Positions 38,268-48,882 of a stretch of DNA of 64,000 nt are shown one piece after another. Positions within the stretch are counted from its first letter, which is position 1. Every line of letters starts with the position of its first letter. Source of the stretch: Serratia symbiotica (Periphyllus acericola) (GTDB taxonomy: Bacteria; Pseudomonadota; Gammaproteobacteria; Enterobacterales; Enterobacteriaceae); NCBI RefSeq assembly GCF_964019515.1, contig NZ_OZ026452.1, forward strand, positions 1,674,001-1,738,000, written 5' to 3'. Both the position numbers and the translations under genes were made by a program. Under the pieces are notes generated by a model. That model was given only the letters and a program-made list of their open reading frames with translations. It was not told where the DNA came from and did not search any database.

Positions 38268-41162
38268 TTACAGCGTGGTGATGGTCGCCTGCTGCTCTTG
38301 TAACTTCACTTTGCCTTCTTTGCAGGACGCCAGACGATTTCGCACTTTAGCAACCACCGCTTCCGGCGCGCGCGCCACGAAACCTGCGTTGGCCAGTTTG
38401 CCTTCGATCGAGGTAATTTCCGCATCCAGCTTGCTCATCTCTTTCGCCAGACGCGCGATCTCGGCCTCTTTGTCGATAAAGCCAGCCATTGGGATCAGCA
38501 GTTCGGCGCCCTCTATCAGCTTGGTGATGGAGAGCGGGCCTTTCTCACCAGTTGGTGGCAGCAGCGCGATGGACTCCAGACGTGCCAGACGTGCGATAAA
38601 GCTCTGGTTTTGCTGTATGCGTCGTTGGGCATCGTCGTCGGCACTGCGTAGCAGTACCGCTAGCGGTTTGCTTGGCGCGATCTTCATTTCGGCACGGATG
38701 TTGCGTACCGCAGTAATCGTCTGTTTGATCCACTCCAGATCGTTCAGCGCCTCCATATCTTCCAGCGCGGCGTTATACTCTGGGAACGGTTGCAGCATTA
38801 TGCTTCCGTTTTGATCAGCGCCCATGGTGGTGCTGGTCAGCGGCTTCACGCGCTGCCAGAGAGTCTCTGTAATGAATGGAATTATCGGATGCGCCAGGCG
38901 CAGCAGCGCTTCCAGTACGCTAATCAGTGTGTGGCGGTTGCCGCGCTTTTCCGCTTCACTGCCGTTACTCACTACCGGTTTGGTTAGCTCCAGGTACCAG
39001 TCACAGAACTGGTTCCAGGTGAAGTCGTACAGGATGTTGGCTGCCAGGTCGAAACGATAGGTATCCAGCGCTTCGCGATAGGTTTTCACCGTGCGGTTGA
39101 ACTCGGCCAGTATCCAGCGATCCGCCAGCGATAGCACTTTCTCACCGCCTTTGAAACCGCAATCATGCTGTTCGGTGTTGATCAGCACAAAACGGCTGGC
39201 GTTCCACAGTTTGTTGCAGAAGTTACGGTAGCCTTCCAGGCGCTTCATATCCCAATTGATATCGCGGCCAGTGGAGGCCAGCGCCGCCAGAGTGAAGCGC
39301 AGGGCGTCGGTGCCATGTGGCTCTATGCCGTTTGGGAATTGCTTCTCGGTGCGCTTGCGGATCTTCTCTGCCAACTGCGGCTGCATCATATTGCCGGTGC
39401 GTTTTTCTAGTAGATCTTCCAGCGAGATGCCATCGACCATGTCCAACGGATCGATCATGTTGCCCTTGGACTTGGACATCTTTTGGCCTTCATCGTCGCG
39501 GATCAGGCCAGTCATATAGACGGTGTTAAACGGCACCTGGGGTTTGCCGTTTTCATCTTTGATGAAGTGCATAGTCAGCATGATCATGCGTGCGATCCAG
39601 AAGAAGATAATGTCGAAGCCGCTCACCATCACGCTGGTCGGGTGGAAGGTTTTAAACACATCAGTCTGCTCTGGCCAGCCCAAGGTGGAGAAAGTCCACA
39701 GGCCGGACGAAAACCAGGTGTCAAGTACGTCTTCGTCCTGGGTCAACACCAGGTCGGCAGCTAGGTTATACTCGCGTCGCACCTCTTCTTCGCTGCGGCC
39801 TACATAGACTTTTTCATTCACGTCGTACCACGCTGGGATGCGATGACCCCACCATAGCTGACGTGAGATGCACCAGTCCTTAATGTCACGCATCCAACTG
39901 AAGTACATGTTTTCGTACTGTTTCGGCACGAACTGGATTTCGCCTTGTTCGACTGCTTCCACCGCTACTTTCGCCAGCTGGGCGGTGCGTACATACCACT
40001 GGTCGGTCAGCATCGGCTCGATCACCACGCTGCTGCGGTCGCCGTAAGGCACCGTTAGATCATGCGGTTTGATCTCATCTAGCAGGCCTAGTTGGTCGAA
40101 AGCCGCGACTACTGCTTTACGCGCCGAAAAGCGCTCTATGCCCTGGTATTCGGCCGGGATCGTGTTGCTGTAGTCGGTACAAATCTCGCCCAAAGTGTTG
40201 AATACTTCAGCTTCTTGACGGATAGCACCGTCGAAAGTCAAGATGTTAATCATTGGCAGGCCGTGACGTTTACCGACTTCATAGTCGTTGAAGTCATGCG
40301 CTGGGGTGATCTTCACACAGCCAGTGTCTTTTTCCATATCGGCGTGCTCGTCGCCGACGATGCGGATGCGGCGGTCCACTAGCGGCAGAATGATTTCTTT
40401 GCCTATCAAATCTTTGTAGCGCGGATCTTCTGGATTGACAGCCACGCCGGTATCACCCAGCAGGGTTTCCGGACGGGTAGTGGCCACCACCAGGTAATCT
40501 TTGCCCTCAGCGGTTTTAGCGCCATTGGCAAGCGGATAGCGCAGGTACCACATGGAGCCTTTGGACTCGCGGTTCTCCACTTCTAGATCGGAGATGGCAG
40601 TGCGTAGTTTCGGATCCCAGTTCACCAGGCGTTTGCCTCGGTAGATCAAGTCTTCTTGATACAAACGCACAAACACTTCGCATACCGCATTCGACAGGCC
40701 ATCGTCCATGGTGAAGCGCTCGCGCTCCCAATCTACGGAGTTGCCTAAGCGGCGCATCTGATGGGTGATGGTGCCGCCGGATCCTGCCTTCCACTGCCAG
40801 ATTTTGTCGATGAAGGCATCGCGGCCATAGTCGTGGCGGGTTTTGCCTTCTTCTGCAGCGATTTTGCGCTCTACCACCATCTGAGTGGCGATGCCGGCAT
40901 GGTCGGTGCCAGCCTGCCATAAGGTGTTTTTACCCTGCATACGCTGGTAGCGGATCAGGGTATCCATGATGGTCTGCTGGAACGCGTGGCCCATGTGCAG
41001 GCTACCGGTGACGTTCGGCGGGGGGATCATGATGCAGAAGCTTTCTTGGCTGGTGTCGCCATTCGGCTTGAAGTAACCCTGATGTTCCCAATGATCGTAC
41101 AGCGTCTGTTCGATCTCTTTCGGGTCGTATGCAGTATCGAACTGACTGTTTGTGTTTTCCAT
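38268..41162 (-). CDS. valS: Valyl-tRNA synthetase
   Basis: ValS charges tRNA-Val in the cytoplasm. The 964-aa product (951 in E. coli) starts [19 protein letters not shown]. The class I signature appears as [15 protein letters not shown], and the KMSKS loop as [10 protein letters not shown]. The CP1 editing domain ([30 protein letters not shown]) and the C-terminal coiled coil ([18 protein letters not shown]) are complete. holC lies 13 bp upstream on the same strand, the normal pepA-holC-valS order. A cognate tRNA-Val gene is present at 52661. Confidence 0.97.
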   Translation of the reverse strand: MENTNSQFDTAYDPKEIEQTLYDHWEHQGYFKPNGDTSQESFCIMIPPPNVTGSLHMGHAFQQTIMDTLIRYQRMQGKNTLWQAGTDHAGIATQMVVERKIAAEEGKTRHDYGRDAFIDKIWQWKAGSGGTITHQMRRLGNSVDWERERFTMDDGLSNAVCEVFVRLYQEDLIYRGKRLVNWDPKLRTAISDLEVENRESKGSMWYLRYPLANGAKTAEGKDYLVVATTRPETLLGDTGVAVNPEDPRYKDLIGKEIILPLVDRRIRIVGDEHADMEKDTGCVKITPAHDFNDYEVGKRHGLPMINILTFDGAIRQEAEVFNTLGEICTDYSNTIPAEYQGIERFSARKAVVAAFDQLGLLDEIKPHDLTVPYGDRSSVVIEPMLTDQWYVRTAQLAKVAVEAVEQGEIQFVPKQYENMYFSWMRDIKDWCISRQLWWGHRIPAWYDVNEKVYVGRSEEEVRREYNLAADLVLTQDEDVLDTWFSSGLWTFSTLGWPEQTDVFKTFHPTSVMVSGFDIIFFWIARMIMLTMHFIKDENGKPQVPFNTVYMTGLIRDDEGQKMSKSKGNMIDPLDMVDGISLEDLLEKRTGNMMQPQLAEKIRKRTEKQFPNGIEPHGTDALRFTLAALASTGRDINWDMKRLEGYRNFCNKLWNASRFVLINTEQHDCGFKGGEKVLSLADRWILAEFNRTVKTYREALDTYRFDLAANILYDFTWNQFCDWYLELTKPVVSNGSEAEKRGNRHTLISVLEALLRLAHPIIPFITETLWQRVKPLTSTTMGADQNGSIMLQPFPEYNAALEDMEALNDLEWIKQTITAVRNIRAEMKIAPSKPLAVLLRSADDDAQRRIQQNQSFIARLARLESIALLPPTGEKGPLSITKLIEGAELLIPMAGFIDKEAEIARLAKEMSKLDAEITSIEGKLANAGFVARAPEAVVAKVRNRLASCKEGKVKLQEQQATITTL

Positions 41163-41175
41163 TTTATATCGTTGT

Positions 41176-41628
41176 TCAGTGAGTGGGCGGCATAGCCGTA
41201 GTCAAATGGAAACCGACGCTGCGATAGGCTTTATAACGGTCGCGCGCCAATTTTTTCAGGGTGTCTTCGTAAGGAACGAAGTCTACCACTTGATGGAAAG
41301 CAGTAGCAAAATCTGCAAACTGCGGTTGCAAAGCGATCAGTAGATCGCGCGGGGCATTGCCGCGTTTGCCGGGCCAGCAAAGCTCTATGGGAGCGCCTGA
41401 GTTTGGCCCTTCTCCGGCCAGATTGTGCGGCACAAACGTATGCGGTTCGCGCTGCCATAGTGCTTCGTCCAGCTGCTGTGCTTGTTCTTGGCTCTCACAG
41501 GCGATCAGCAGCCGTTTACCGGAACGCCAACGTTCGGCGGCAACGGCGCAGGCCAAGGCCTCATGCGCGCTAAGCGCCCCTGTCGGTCGATCATGTTCGA
41601 GCAAATAGAACATCGCCTGTTTAATCAT
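41176..41628 (-). CDS. holC: DNA polymerase III chi subunit
   Basis: Chi binds the acidic tail of SSB and connects it to the clamp loader through psi. From 41628 ([13 protein letters not shown]) the product is 150 aa (147 in E. coli). It includes [40 protein letters not shown] and a conserved [16 protein letters not shown] end. The start is chosen by alignment; other ATGs at 41661 and 41613 are possible, and the ribosome-binding site is weak. It lies directly upstream of valS and downstream of pepA. Confidence 0.94.
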   Translation of the reverse strand: MIKQAMFYLLEHDRPTGALSAHEALACAVAAERWRSGKRLLIACESQEQAQQLDEALWQREPHTFVPHNLAGEGPNSGAPIELCWPGKRGNAPRDLLIALQPQFADFATAFHQVVDFVPYEDTLKKLARDRYKAYRSVGFHLTTAMPPTH

Positions 41629-41726
41629 CTTATTCACCGCTACCAATAAAAAATAGGGCACAACATGTTGGTTGCACCCTTACATGGGTGCGGGCTGGAA
41701 AAGCCTACCCCTGTGCTGCTGAGAAG

Positions 41727-41828
41727 ATTATATACCCGATAGGTTTCAAGTGTCAGCCAGGTGGCAAGTTCCTAGGGGAGACGACGTACGCAGCCAATAA
41801 CGCTGCGGCTTGAAAGATGAAGGATATT
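41727..41828. repeat. Dispersed intergenic repeat, short form, between pepA and holC
   Basis: It begins TATACCCGATAGGTTTCAAG and ends GCTGCGGCTTGAAAGATGAA/GGATATT, giving imperfect inverted ends (TTTCAAGtGtcAGC / GCTgcgGCTTGAAA). The copy at 12465-12545 shares the central CGCAGCCAAyAACGCTGC. It would be transcribed within the pepA-holC mRNA. Confidence 0.68.
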
Positions 41829-43340
41829 TTAATCGTCGCCATCTATCCCCGCTCTGTTCAATAAGAATTGAGACAGTAAGGCCACCGGTCGGCCGGTGGC
41901 CCCTTTGGCCTTGCCGGAACGCCATGCTGTGCCAGCGATATCCAGGTGCGCCCAGGTGTACTTGCGGGTAAAGCGCGACAGGAAGCAGGCTGCGGTGATT
42001 GCCCCACCTGGTCGGCCGCCGATGTTTGCCATATCGGCGAAGTTAGAGTCAAACTGCTCGTAGTATTCGTCGAGCATCGGCAAGCGCCAAGCACGGTCGC
42101 CTGCCTGTTCAGCGGCACCGAGCAACTCGTGCGCCAGTGGGTTGTGGTTAGACATCAGACCAGTGATGTGGTGGCCCAGCGCGATCACGCAGGCACCGGT
42201 CAGGGTGGCGATGTCGATCACCAGTTCAGGATCGAAGCGCTCAACGTAGGTCAGGGTGTCACATAGCACCAGACGGCCTTCAGCATCAGTGTTAAGCACC
42301 TCGACGGTCTGGCCGGACATGGTAGTCAGCACATCGCCAGGACGATATGCGCGGGCACTTGGCATGTTTTCACAGCCAGCCAGTACGCCTACTACGTTCA
42401 GCGGCAGGTTCAATTCTGCAACGACACGCATTACACCGTAAACGGTGGCAGCACCGCACATGTCGTATTTCATCTCGTCCATGTTTTCGGCGGGTTTGAT
42501 CGAGATGCCGCCGGAATCGAAGGTCAGCCCTTTGCCAACTAACACGATCGGCTTAGCATCCGGGGTAGGGTTCCCCCTATATTCCATCACCGACATCAAT
42601 GATTCGTTCTGCGAACCTGCGCCCACCGCCAGATAGGCATGCATCCCCAGCTCTTTCATCTGCTGTTCACCGATAACGCGGGTGGTGATATGTGTGCTGA
42701 AGGCATCCGCCAGGTGACGCGCCTGTGAGGCCAGGTAACCGGCGTTGCATATGTTCGGCGGCATGTTGCCGAGATCTTTTGCCGCCTTGATGCCCGAGGC
42801 CACTGCCAGACCGTGCTGGATGGCGCGTTCGCCGCTGGTGAGTTCACGGCGGGTCGGCACATTGAACACCATCTTGCGTAGTGGGCGGCGTAGCTCCACC
42901 TTATTGCTCTTTAACTGATCGAAGGTGTAAAGCGTTTCTTTGGCGATTTCCACCGCCTGGCGCACATTCCAGTAAGTGTTGCTGCCTTTTACATGCAGCT
43001 CAGTCAGGAAGCATACCGCTTCCATTGAACCGGTATCGTTAAGGGTATTGATGGTTTTCTGAATCACCTGTTTGTACTGGCGTTCATCAAGCTCGCGCTC
43101 TTTGCCACAGCCGATTAACAGGATGCGTTCAGAGAGAATATTAGGCACATGGTGCAGCAGTAATGTCTGCCCGACTTTGCCTTCCAGTTCGCCACGGCGA
43201 AGCAAAGCGCTGATATAACCATCACTGATTTTGTCGAGTTGTTCCGCGATAGGGGACAAGCGGCGCGGTTCGAAAACGCCGACGATAATACAGGCACTGC
43301 GCTGTTTCTCTGGGCTACCGCTTTTTACACTGAACTCCAT
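41829..43340 (-). CDS. pepA: Leucyl aminopeptidase A / site-specific recombination accessory factor
   Basis: PepA is a hexameric M17 aminopeptidase that also binds DNA in Xer recombination and carAB regulation. The 503-aa product equals E. coli in length and starts [18 protein letters not shown]. Metal and active-site motifs are intact: [28 protein letters not shown] and the signature [10 protein letters not shown]. The C-terminal [20 protein letters not shown] is also complete. It is divergent from lptF with a 288-bp intergenic region and leads into holC-valS. Confidence 0.97.
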   Translation of the reverse strand: MEFSVKSGSPEKQRSACIIVGVFEPRRLSPIAEQLDKISDGYISALLRRGELEGKVGQTLLLHHVPNILSERILLIGCGKERELDERQYKQVIQKTINTLNDTGSMEAVCFLTELHVKGSNTYWNVRQAVEIAKETLYTFDQLKSNKVELRRPLRKMVFNVPTRRELTSGERAIQHGLAVASGIKAAKDLGNMPPNICNAGYLASQARHLADAFSTHITTRVIGEQQMKELGMHAYLAVGAGSQNESLMSVMEYRGNPTPDAKPIVLVGKGLTFDSGGISIKPAENMDEMKYDMCGAATVYGVMRVVAELNLPLNVVGVLAGCENMPSARAYRPGDVLTTMSGQTVEVLNTDAEGRLVLCDTLTYVERFDPELVIDIATLTGACVIALGHHITGLMSNHNPLAHELLGAAEQAGDRAWRLPMLDEYYEQFDSNFADMANIGGRPGGAITAACFLSRFTRKYTWAHLDIAGTAWRSGKAKGATGRPVALLSQFLLNRAGIDGDD

Positions 43341-43628
43341 GTACTCTCCTGAATTTTAAAGACAAAGGCAAAAGCTACGGTTAGAGTGACCCACTCCGTA
43401 ACGATCTCCCGCCATATTGTGTTAATTACTATGTTAACCTGAACGGTATAAACTGCCCTATTTTGGCGACTACTAATAAGTAAGCTTTTATAGGACACCC
43501 AAAAGGCTTGATGTTGTAATACTATTTTAGCTATGAAAGGTTGCCATTATGATGAGAATACATGACAGATTAACGATGAAGCTATCGATTTTCCTGCAAA
43601 AAGACAAGTTTTCACAGGCGTAATAAGC

Positions 43629-44723
43629 GTGATCATAATAAGATATCTGGTTCGGGAAACGCTAAAGAGCCAAATCGCAATTCTGTTCATCTTGCTTCTG
43701 ATCTTCTTTTGTCAGAACCTGGTGAGGGTACTAGGCGATGTGGTAGATGGCGATGTTCCAACAAACTTAGTACCTTCTCTGTTGTTATTAGGTGTGCCGA
43801 AGATGGCGCAGCTAATTCTTCCTTTAAGCTTGTTTCTTGGCCTGCTGATGACCTTTGGGCGGTTGTATACTGAAAGCGAAATCACCGTTATGCATGCTTG
43901 CGGGCTGCGCAAACGTACTTTGATTATCGCCGCGATGATACTGGCGATCCTCACTTCTGCTGTGGCTGCTGTAAACGTGTTCTGGGCCAACCCCGTAGCC
44001 TCTAGCTACCAAGACGTGGTGGTGAGCGAAGCGAAGGCTAACCCAAGCATTGCCGGGCTGGTAGAAGGACAGTTCAAGCCCTCGCAGGACGGCAATGCGG
44101 TGTTGTTCATCGGCAACGTGAAGGGCAGCACATTCAATAACGTATTCTTGGCGCAACTGAGGACGAATGGTACCCAGCGCCCTTCCGTGGTAGTAGCCGA
44201 ACACGGTAACATCAACCCACAGAAGGATGGGGCGCAGGTGGTGACGCTCGACAAGGGCACCCGCTTCGAGGGTACTGCACTGCTGCGTGATTTCCGCATT
44301 ACCGATTTCAATAATTACAAGGCAGTGATTGGGCATCGGGCTGTAGCGGTGGATAACACCCAGTCTGAACAGATGTCGATGAAAACCCTTTGGCAGTCTG
44401 ACGATCCGGACGCGCGCGCCGAATTCCACTGGCGTCTGACGCTGGTGGTCTCCGTGGTGTTGATGGTGCTGCTGGTAGTACCGCTCAGTGTGGTAAACCC
44501 GCGACAGGGCCGAGTACTGAGCATGTTGCCGGCCATCCTGCTGTATTTAATTTTCTTCCTACTGCAAACTGCGCTGCGTTCCAATGCTGGCAAGGGCAAG
44601 CTGGACCCGATTATCTGGCTGTGGGGGGTTAACGCTGTCTACTTTGCCATCGCGCTGGCACTGAATTTGTGGGATACCGTGCCGATGCGCAAGCTGCGTG
44701 CACGCCTGAGAAGAGCAGCCTGA
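43629..44723 (+). CDS. lptF: LPS export permease LptF
   Basis: LptF, with LptG and LptB, extracts lipopolysaccharide from the inner membrane. The 364-aa product (366 in E. coli) starts with GTG at 43629 (MIIIRYLVRETLKSQIAILF). Six membrane helices are arranged three at each end around a periplasmic beta-jellyroll domain (GTRFEGTALLRDFRITDF). It ends with TGA overlapping the lptG ATG (TGATG), so translation is probably coupled. Divergent from pepA as in E. coli. No defects are seen; its retention implies continued LPS transport. Confidence 0.96.
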   Translation: MIIIRYLVRETLKSQIAILFILLLIFFCQNLVRVLGDVVDGDVPTNLVPSLLLLGVPKMAQLILPLSLFLGLLMTFGRLYTESEITVMHACGLRKRTLIIAAMILAILTSAVAAVNVFWANPVASSYQDVVVSEAKANPSIAGLVEGQFKPSQDGNAVLFIGNVKGSTFNNVFLAQLRTNGTQRPSVVVAEHGNINPQKDGAQVVTLDKGTRFEGTALLRDFRITDFNNYKAVIGHRAVAVDNTQSEQMSMKTLWQSDDPDARAEFHWRLTLVVSVVLMVLLVVPLSVVNPRQGRVLSMLPAILLYLIFFLLQTALRSNAGKGKLDPIIWLWGVNAVYFAIALALNLWDTVPMRKLRARLRRAA

Positions 44724-45793
44724 TGTTTGGTGTACTGGACCGATATATCGGTAAAACGATTTTCAACACCATCATCATGACGTTATTCATGCTGGTGTCG
44801 CTGTCTGGCATCATCAAATTTGTTGACCAATTGCGCAGAGTGGGGCAAGGCGACTATACGGTACTGTGCGCGGGGATGTTTACCCTGCTCAGCGTGCCGA
44901 AAGACATTGAGATTTTCTTCCCAATGGCGGCGCTGCTGGGCGCGCTGCTTGGCCTGGGTCAGTTGGCGACGCGCAGTGAACTGGTGGTGATGCAGGCTTC
45001 TGGTTTTACCCGTATGCAGATCGCCGGCTCAGTGATGAAAACCGCTATCCCGCTGGTATTGCTGACCATGGCGATCGGCGAATGGGTGGCACCGCAGGGC
45101 GACCAAATGGCGCACGATTTCCGTGCGCAACAGATGTACGCCGGTTCGCTGCTTTCCACCAAGAGCGGGCTGTGGGCAAAAGATAGCAACGATTTTATCT
45201 ACATTGAACGCGTTTCCGGCGAGAAAGAGCTTGCTGGCGTGAACATCTACCACTTCAACGACCAGCGCAGGCTGGAAACAGTACGCTACGCTGCTACCGC
45301 CAGCTTTGAAGATGGCGTGTGGAAGCTTTCGCAGGTGGATACCTCCAATTTGACCAACGAGAAAAAGGTGACCGGCACTCAGACGCTGACCGGTGTATGG
45401 AAAACCAATTTAACCCCAGAAAAACTGGGGGTAGTGGCTCTGGATCCCACCTCGCTCTCTATCAGGGGGCTACACAACTACTTGAAGTACCTGAAGCAGA
45501 GCGGCCAGGAAGCCAACCGCTACCAACTGAACATGTGGAACAAAATATTCTCGCCGCTTTCCGTGCCGGTGATGATGCTGATGACACTATCGTTCATATT
45601 TGGCCCACTGCGTAGCGTGCCAATGGGCATCCGCGTGGTGACTGGTATCAGCTTCGGTTTTTTGTTCTATGTGTTAGATCAGATCTTCGGCCAACTTAGC
45701 CTAGTGTACAACATGCCGCCGGTGCTGGGCGCATTGCTGCCTAGCATGATGTTCCTGCTGATCAGCATGTATATGCTGCTGAAACGCAAGTAG
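44723..45793 (+). CDS. lptG: LPS export permease LptG
   Basis: The 356-aa protein begins MFGVLDRYIGKTIFNTIIMT at 44723, overlapping the lptF stop; an upstream in-frame ATG at 44669 lies inside lptF and is rejected. It has the LptF/LptG architecture: three N-terminal helices, a periplasmic domain (DSNDFIYIERVSGEKEL) and three C-terminal helices (FIFGPLRSVPMGIRVVTGIS). It ends with TAG. It is intact and forms the LptFG heterodimer with its neighbour. Confidence 0.96.
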   Translation: MFGVLDRYIGKTIFNTIIMTLFMLVSLSGIIKFVDQLRRVGQGDYTVLCAGMFTLLSVPKDIEIFFPMAALLGALLGLGQLATRSELVVMQASGFTRMQIAGSVMKTAIPLVLLTMAIGEWVAPQGDQMAHDFRAQQMYAGSLLSTKSGLWAKDSNDFIYIERVSGEKELAGVNIYHFNDQRRLETVRYAATASFEDGVWKLSQVDTSNLTNEKKVTGTQTLTGVWKTNLTPEKLGVVALDPTSLSIRGLHNYLKYLKQSGQEANRYQLNMWNKIFSPLSVPVMMLMTLSFIFGPLRSVPMGIRVVTGISFGFLFYVLDQIFGQLSLVYNMPPVLGALLPSMMFLLISMYMLLKRK

Positions 45794-46316
45794 CGGCGCT
45801 ACAGACGAAGAAGAGGGAGGCGTGTTGGGCTGTTCCTTCTTACTTACTTGTCTGCCAGCCCAATTGCTTTGGAGAGATACCCGGTTAGCCTGACGGTGGC
45901 GAAGGACTAATGAATCGCACAGGTCTTGTGGTGAGTGGGTGCTTGCAGAAAGCGTGAATCATAACTGTGCCCAGATAAACCGGAACATAATAGGCGTAAT
46001 CTTCGGTTGGTGAAGCAAGCAACTGATTCGCAAAGGCTATCCCATCAAGAACTGGGGCTAAATTGGGCAGGGAAAGCGATCGGCCTTACCTTAGGAGTCT
46101 GTGCGGTATCTTGTATTTAGGATAAGGTGCGCTGACCGCCATAGAGAAAATAGCAAAGGGCATGGTAGGGGATCACGAAAATCGCTCCCCATCACGATTT
46201 TGGGCAGTGGATGGGGATAACAGGGTGCCATTGTCATTGTGTTGCTGACAGCAGAGTGCCAATGTGAACTTGTCGGCGTTTTTTTCAACACTTAACTCAT
46301 TGAACAACGGATAAGT
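45794..46316. other. Gene-free stretch between lptG and tRNA-Leu
   Basis: About 520 bp without a recognisable gene; E. coli has other genes in the corresponding neighbourhood. A 66-codon minus-strand opening at 46091-46291 has no features of a real gene. I see no remnant I can name. Confidence 0.5.
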
Positions 46317-46317
46317 G

Positions 46318-46345
46318 TTGCACCCGGATCGCGGGAAGGTATAAT
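46318..46345 (+). promoter_or_regulatory. Sigma-70 promoter of tRNA-Leu(CAA)
   Basis: TTGCAC (46318-46323) and a perfect TATAAT (46340-46345) are separated by 16 bp. A GC-rich discriminator-like stretch lies in the spacer, and the tRNA starts 28 bp after the -10 element. Confidence 0.75.
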
Positions 46346-46373
46346 GCACACGTTTTCCGCATACTACTTCAGT

Positions 46374-46458
46374 GCCGAAGTGGCGAAATCGGTAGACGCA
46401 GTTGATTCAAAATCAACCGTCGAAAGACGTGCCGGTTCGAGTCCGGCCCTCGGCACCA
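46374..46458 (+). tRNA. leuX: tRNA-Leu (anticodon CAA)
   Basis: The 85-nt sequence from GCCGAAGTGGCGAAATCGGT to the encoded CCA is nearly the E. coli leuX tRNA. The anticodon loop is TTCAAAA with anticodon CAA, reading UUG. The variable arm CGTCGAAAGACG is paired, the T-loop TTCGAGT is canonical and the acceptor stem GCCGAAG / CCTCGGC pairs with one mismatch. It appears functional and follows a strong promoter. Its 3' end lies next to the truncated rbsK. Confidence 0.96.
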
Positions 46459-46515
46459 TGTTCAATTTATCCGCGATGGTCTTTTTTCGTCCATTGATAT
46501 CCAGATGATTTGCAG

Positions 46516-46959
46516 TTAGTCCGGCAGCTCACGCGCCGGTGCCGGGTTTAGGATCACCTGGGTTTGATGCTGCTTCGCCAAGCGGGTGGCGGCGATAACC
46601 GTCTCCAGCGGCGATTCCAACTGCAGCAACAGGGCATCGGCGTCGATCACCTGATGTTGGTAACGCACCAGATAATCCGGCGTGACTGCGGCGATGGCCT
46701 CAGTCCGTTGGGTATCAATACGATCGGTCACCAGTTGTTGGCGTATGCGTTCACCGATATCGTCGGTACCAACGCAGGCGATAAAGGCAATATCCGCCCC
46801 GCTGAGCCCGGCCGCTACCGCCTGATTCGCGCCCTTGCCACCAAACGCCACCTTATACTGTTTCCCGATCACCGTTTCACCCGGGTGAGGGAACTGTTCA
46901 ATATTGAGGATATGGTCAGCATTGATGCTGCCCAGAATCACTAGCTTACCTATTTCCAT
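46516..46959 (-). pseudogene. rbsK: Ribokinase, internally deleted and truncated
   Basis: The reading MEIGKLVILGSINADHILNI and VAFGGKGANQAVAAGLSGADI is the RbsK N-terminus. A deletion after AAVTPDYLVRYQHQ removes about 30 residues, and the reading resumes at ALLLQLESPLE. It stops after NPAPARELPD, with the ATP-binding half and catalytic Asp absent. Only 147 of about 309 residues remain, ending in TAA at 46516. It is the last gene of the decayed rbs operon; rbsR is missing beyond it. Confidence 0.9.
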
Positions 46960-47010
46960 TCCATTGATTCCTGAATTACGCGCCATCATAAGATGGCGCT
47001 GGTATGACTT

Positions 47011-47030
47011 AGAACCCATCCCATTAGGCT
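47011..47030. repeat. Short dispersed motif, copy 3 of 4
   Basis: AGAACCCATCCCATTAGGCT lies between rbsK and rbsB, three bases before the natural rbsB stop. It may act as a hairpin in the rbs transcript. Confidence 0.65.
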
Positions 47031-47032
47031 TT

Positions 47033-47906
47033 TTATTGGGTGACCAGTTTCAAATTAACAGGAATAATGGCCGACACTTTATCGGCGGTTTCCACACCCA
47101 TTACGCCGATCTGATCTGGGCGGTGCGCTATGGTCGCCGCCAACTTGCCGCCTTACACGGCCTTCACACCATCAGAGGTGCCGTCGAAGCCTACCATGAC
47201 CACATAGGATTTTCCGGCGGTTTGCAACGCGCGTAACGCGCCCAACGCCATTTCATCGTTCTGAGCAAACACTGCCTATACGTCTGGGTGAGCGGTCAGC
47301 AGGTTATGCATCACGTTCAGGCCCTTGGTGCAGTCAAAGTCGGCTGGCTGGCTAGCCAGCAGTTTGAACTTGTTCTGATCCAGCGACTGTTTGAAGCCCT
47401 CGCCGCGCTCGCATGCGGCAGAGGTGTCGGCGATGCCTTATATCTGGATCACTTTCGCGTCTGCGCCCACTTTCTTGGCGATGAAATCGCCAGCCATTTT
47501 ACCGCCCACGCGGTTTGACCACCTTATGACTGACTACCTTGCCCTTGCTCGCCACGCGATCTAGGGTGACGATAGGGATGTTGGCCTGGTTGGCCATATT
47601 ATTGATGGCGTTGCCGACCGCATCGGAGTCTGGCGGGTTGATCAGCAGTAGCTTAGAGGCCTGCACCATAAGATCCTGGACGTTGGCTAGTTCTTTCGCT
47701 GGGTTGTTTTGCGAATCCAGCACCACCAGCTTGTCACCTAGCTTGTTGGCTTCCTGCTGCGCGCCTTCCTTCATCAAAACGAAGAATGGGTTGTTGAGCG
47801 TAGAAACCACCAGCGCGATGGTGTCTTTGGCCAGCGCGTTAGCGCTCAGCGTGGAGTTAATGGCGAAGGCGGAGGCTAAAATTGCCAGTTTTTTCATTTT
47901 CATCAT
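47033..47906 (-). pseudogene. rbsB: Ribose-binding periplasmic protein, frameshifted
   Basis: The start at 47906 gives a signal peptide ([18 protein letters not shown]) and the first lobe [20 protein letters not shown] through [18 protein letters not shown] frameshift near 47520 leads to a stop. Later parts appear in another frame ([36 protein letters not shown]) with further nonsense codons (HPDV-TAG, GVKAV-TAA). It ends VNLKLVTQ at 47033. Ribose capture and chemotaxis are therefore lost. A short dispersed motif lies just beyond, at 47011. Confidence 0.9.
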
Positions 47907-47930
47907 CGTAATTTTAGTAGAGGGAGATTA

Positions 47931-48743
47931 CTTGTTGCTTTTGTTATCTACCAGAACCGCTACCAGTATCACCACTGCTTTCACGATCATTTTGTATTAA
48001 GAAAAAAAACCCAGTAAATTCAGGCCATTGTTCAGGAAGACAAGTATCAGCGTACCGATCAAGGTGTCGATGATGTGGCCCTTGCCGCCCGCCAGGCTAG
48101 TGCCGCCTAGCACTACGGCAGCAATCGCGTCTAGTTCGTAGCCAGTACCGGCGGTTTGCTGCGCCGAAGACAGACGTGCCACTTCGATCACCCCGGCCAA
48201 CGCCGCCAACAGGCCGCACAGCGAATAAACTATAATTTTCACTTTATCGACGCTGATGCCGGACAGCCGGGTCGCCGCTTCATTACCGCCTAGCGCATAA
48301 ATATAGCGGCCCAGGAGGGTGTGGTGCAGCATATACCAGGCGGCAATAACACGGACAGCCATAATCTAGATCGGAGTGGGCACGCCCATTTATCGGCCAA
48401 TGCCGAACTAGCCGAAGGCGTCAGCCTCGTCGGTAAAGCCGGTATTCACTGTGCTGCTGTGAGTGTAAACCATGGTGGCACCACGCAGCAACAGCATCAT
48501 CACCAAAGTGGCGATAAATGCCTGAACCTTGCCTTTGGCGACGATCACCCCGGTGCAGGCGTCAATCGCCGGCGCCAGCAACGCTCCAACCGACAAATCG
48601 ATATTGAACAGGTTGTTCAGGGTGAAAAAACTCGAACTCATGGAAGAGACCATGGCAATAAGCGCCAGAAGAGCAACCAGTTTTTTTTGCTCTAACAGCC
48701 ACTCTTTACTGAACCAGAGCTTTGCGACAGTCTTGGAACTCAT
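47931..48743 (-). pseudogene. rbsC: Ribose ABC transporter permease, decayed
   Basis: The start at 48743 (MSSKTVAKLWFSKEWLLEQK) precedes two in-frame internal deletions relative to E. coli RbsC: LFNI joins directly to DLSVGALL, and a stretch before CTGVIVAKGKVQAFI is missing. Nonsense codons follow DAFG (TAG) and GIGR (TAA) near 48400. The second half VAAWYMLHHTLLGRYIYALG through TLIGTLILVFLNNGLNLLG is open but stops early (FFS-TAA) before IVKAVVILVAVLVDNK. It is non-functional. Confidence 0.9.
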
Positions 48744-48760
48744 ATCTGATTACTCCTGCT

Positions 48761-48882
48761 TTACGCCGTATCGCTTGCTAATGCTTCCTGGGTAGCCTGT
48801 TCAATCGGGAACTCACCCTTGAGATGCGATCGCTGATGCCTATCACCTCCAACATTTCCGAAGACACCAAAATAACGTCGGT
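48761..48882 (-). pseudogene. rbsA: C-terminal scrap of ribose ABC transporter ATPase
   Basis: The reading ILVSSEMLEVIGISDRIS and, after a short deletion with frame change, GEFPIEQATQEALASDTA ends at 48761, matching the last ~45 residues of RbsA (ILVSSEMPEVLGMSDRI ... TREQATQEVLM). Everything upstream has been replaced by IS copy D, whose transposase reading joins directly to ILVSSE. rbsD is absent. This is the promoter-proximal end of the remaining rbs remnants. Confidence 0.85.

Noticed and set aside
27885-45793. Genome-wide reassignment of TAG as a sense codon
   Set aside because: thiP and lptG terminate properly with TAG at family-typical lengths, and pseudogenes also carry TAA and TGA, so general recoding is not supported; occasional readthrough remains possible.
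46091-46291. A 66-codon minus-strand opening between lptG and tRNA-Leu
   Set aside because: No recognisable family, no ribosome-binding site and low-complexity composition; treated as chance.
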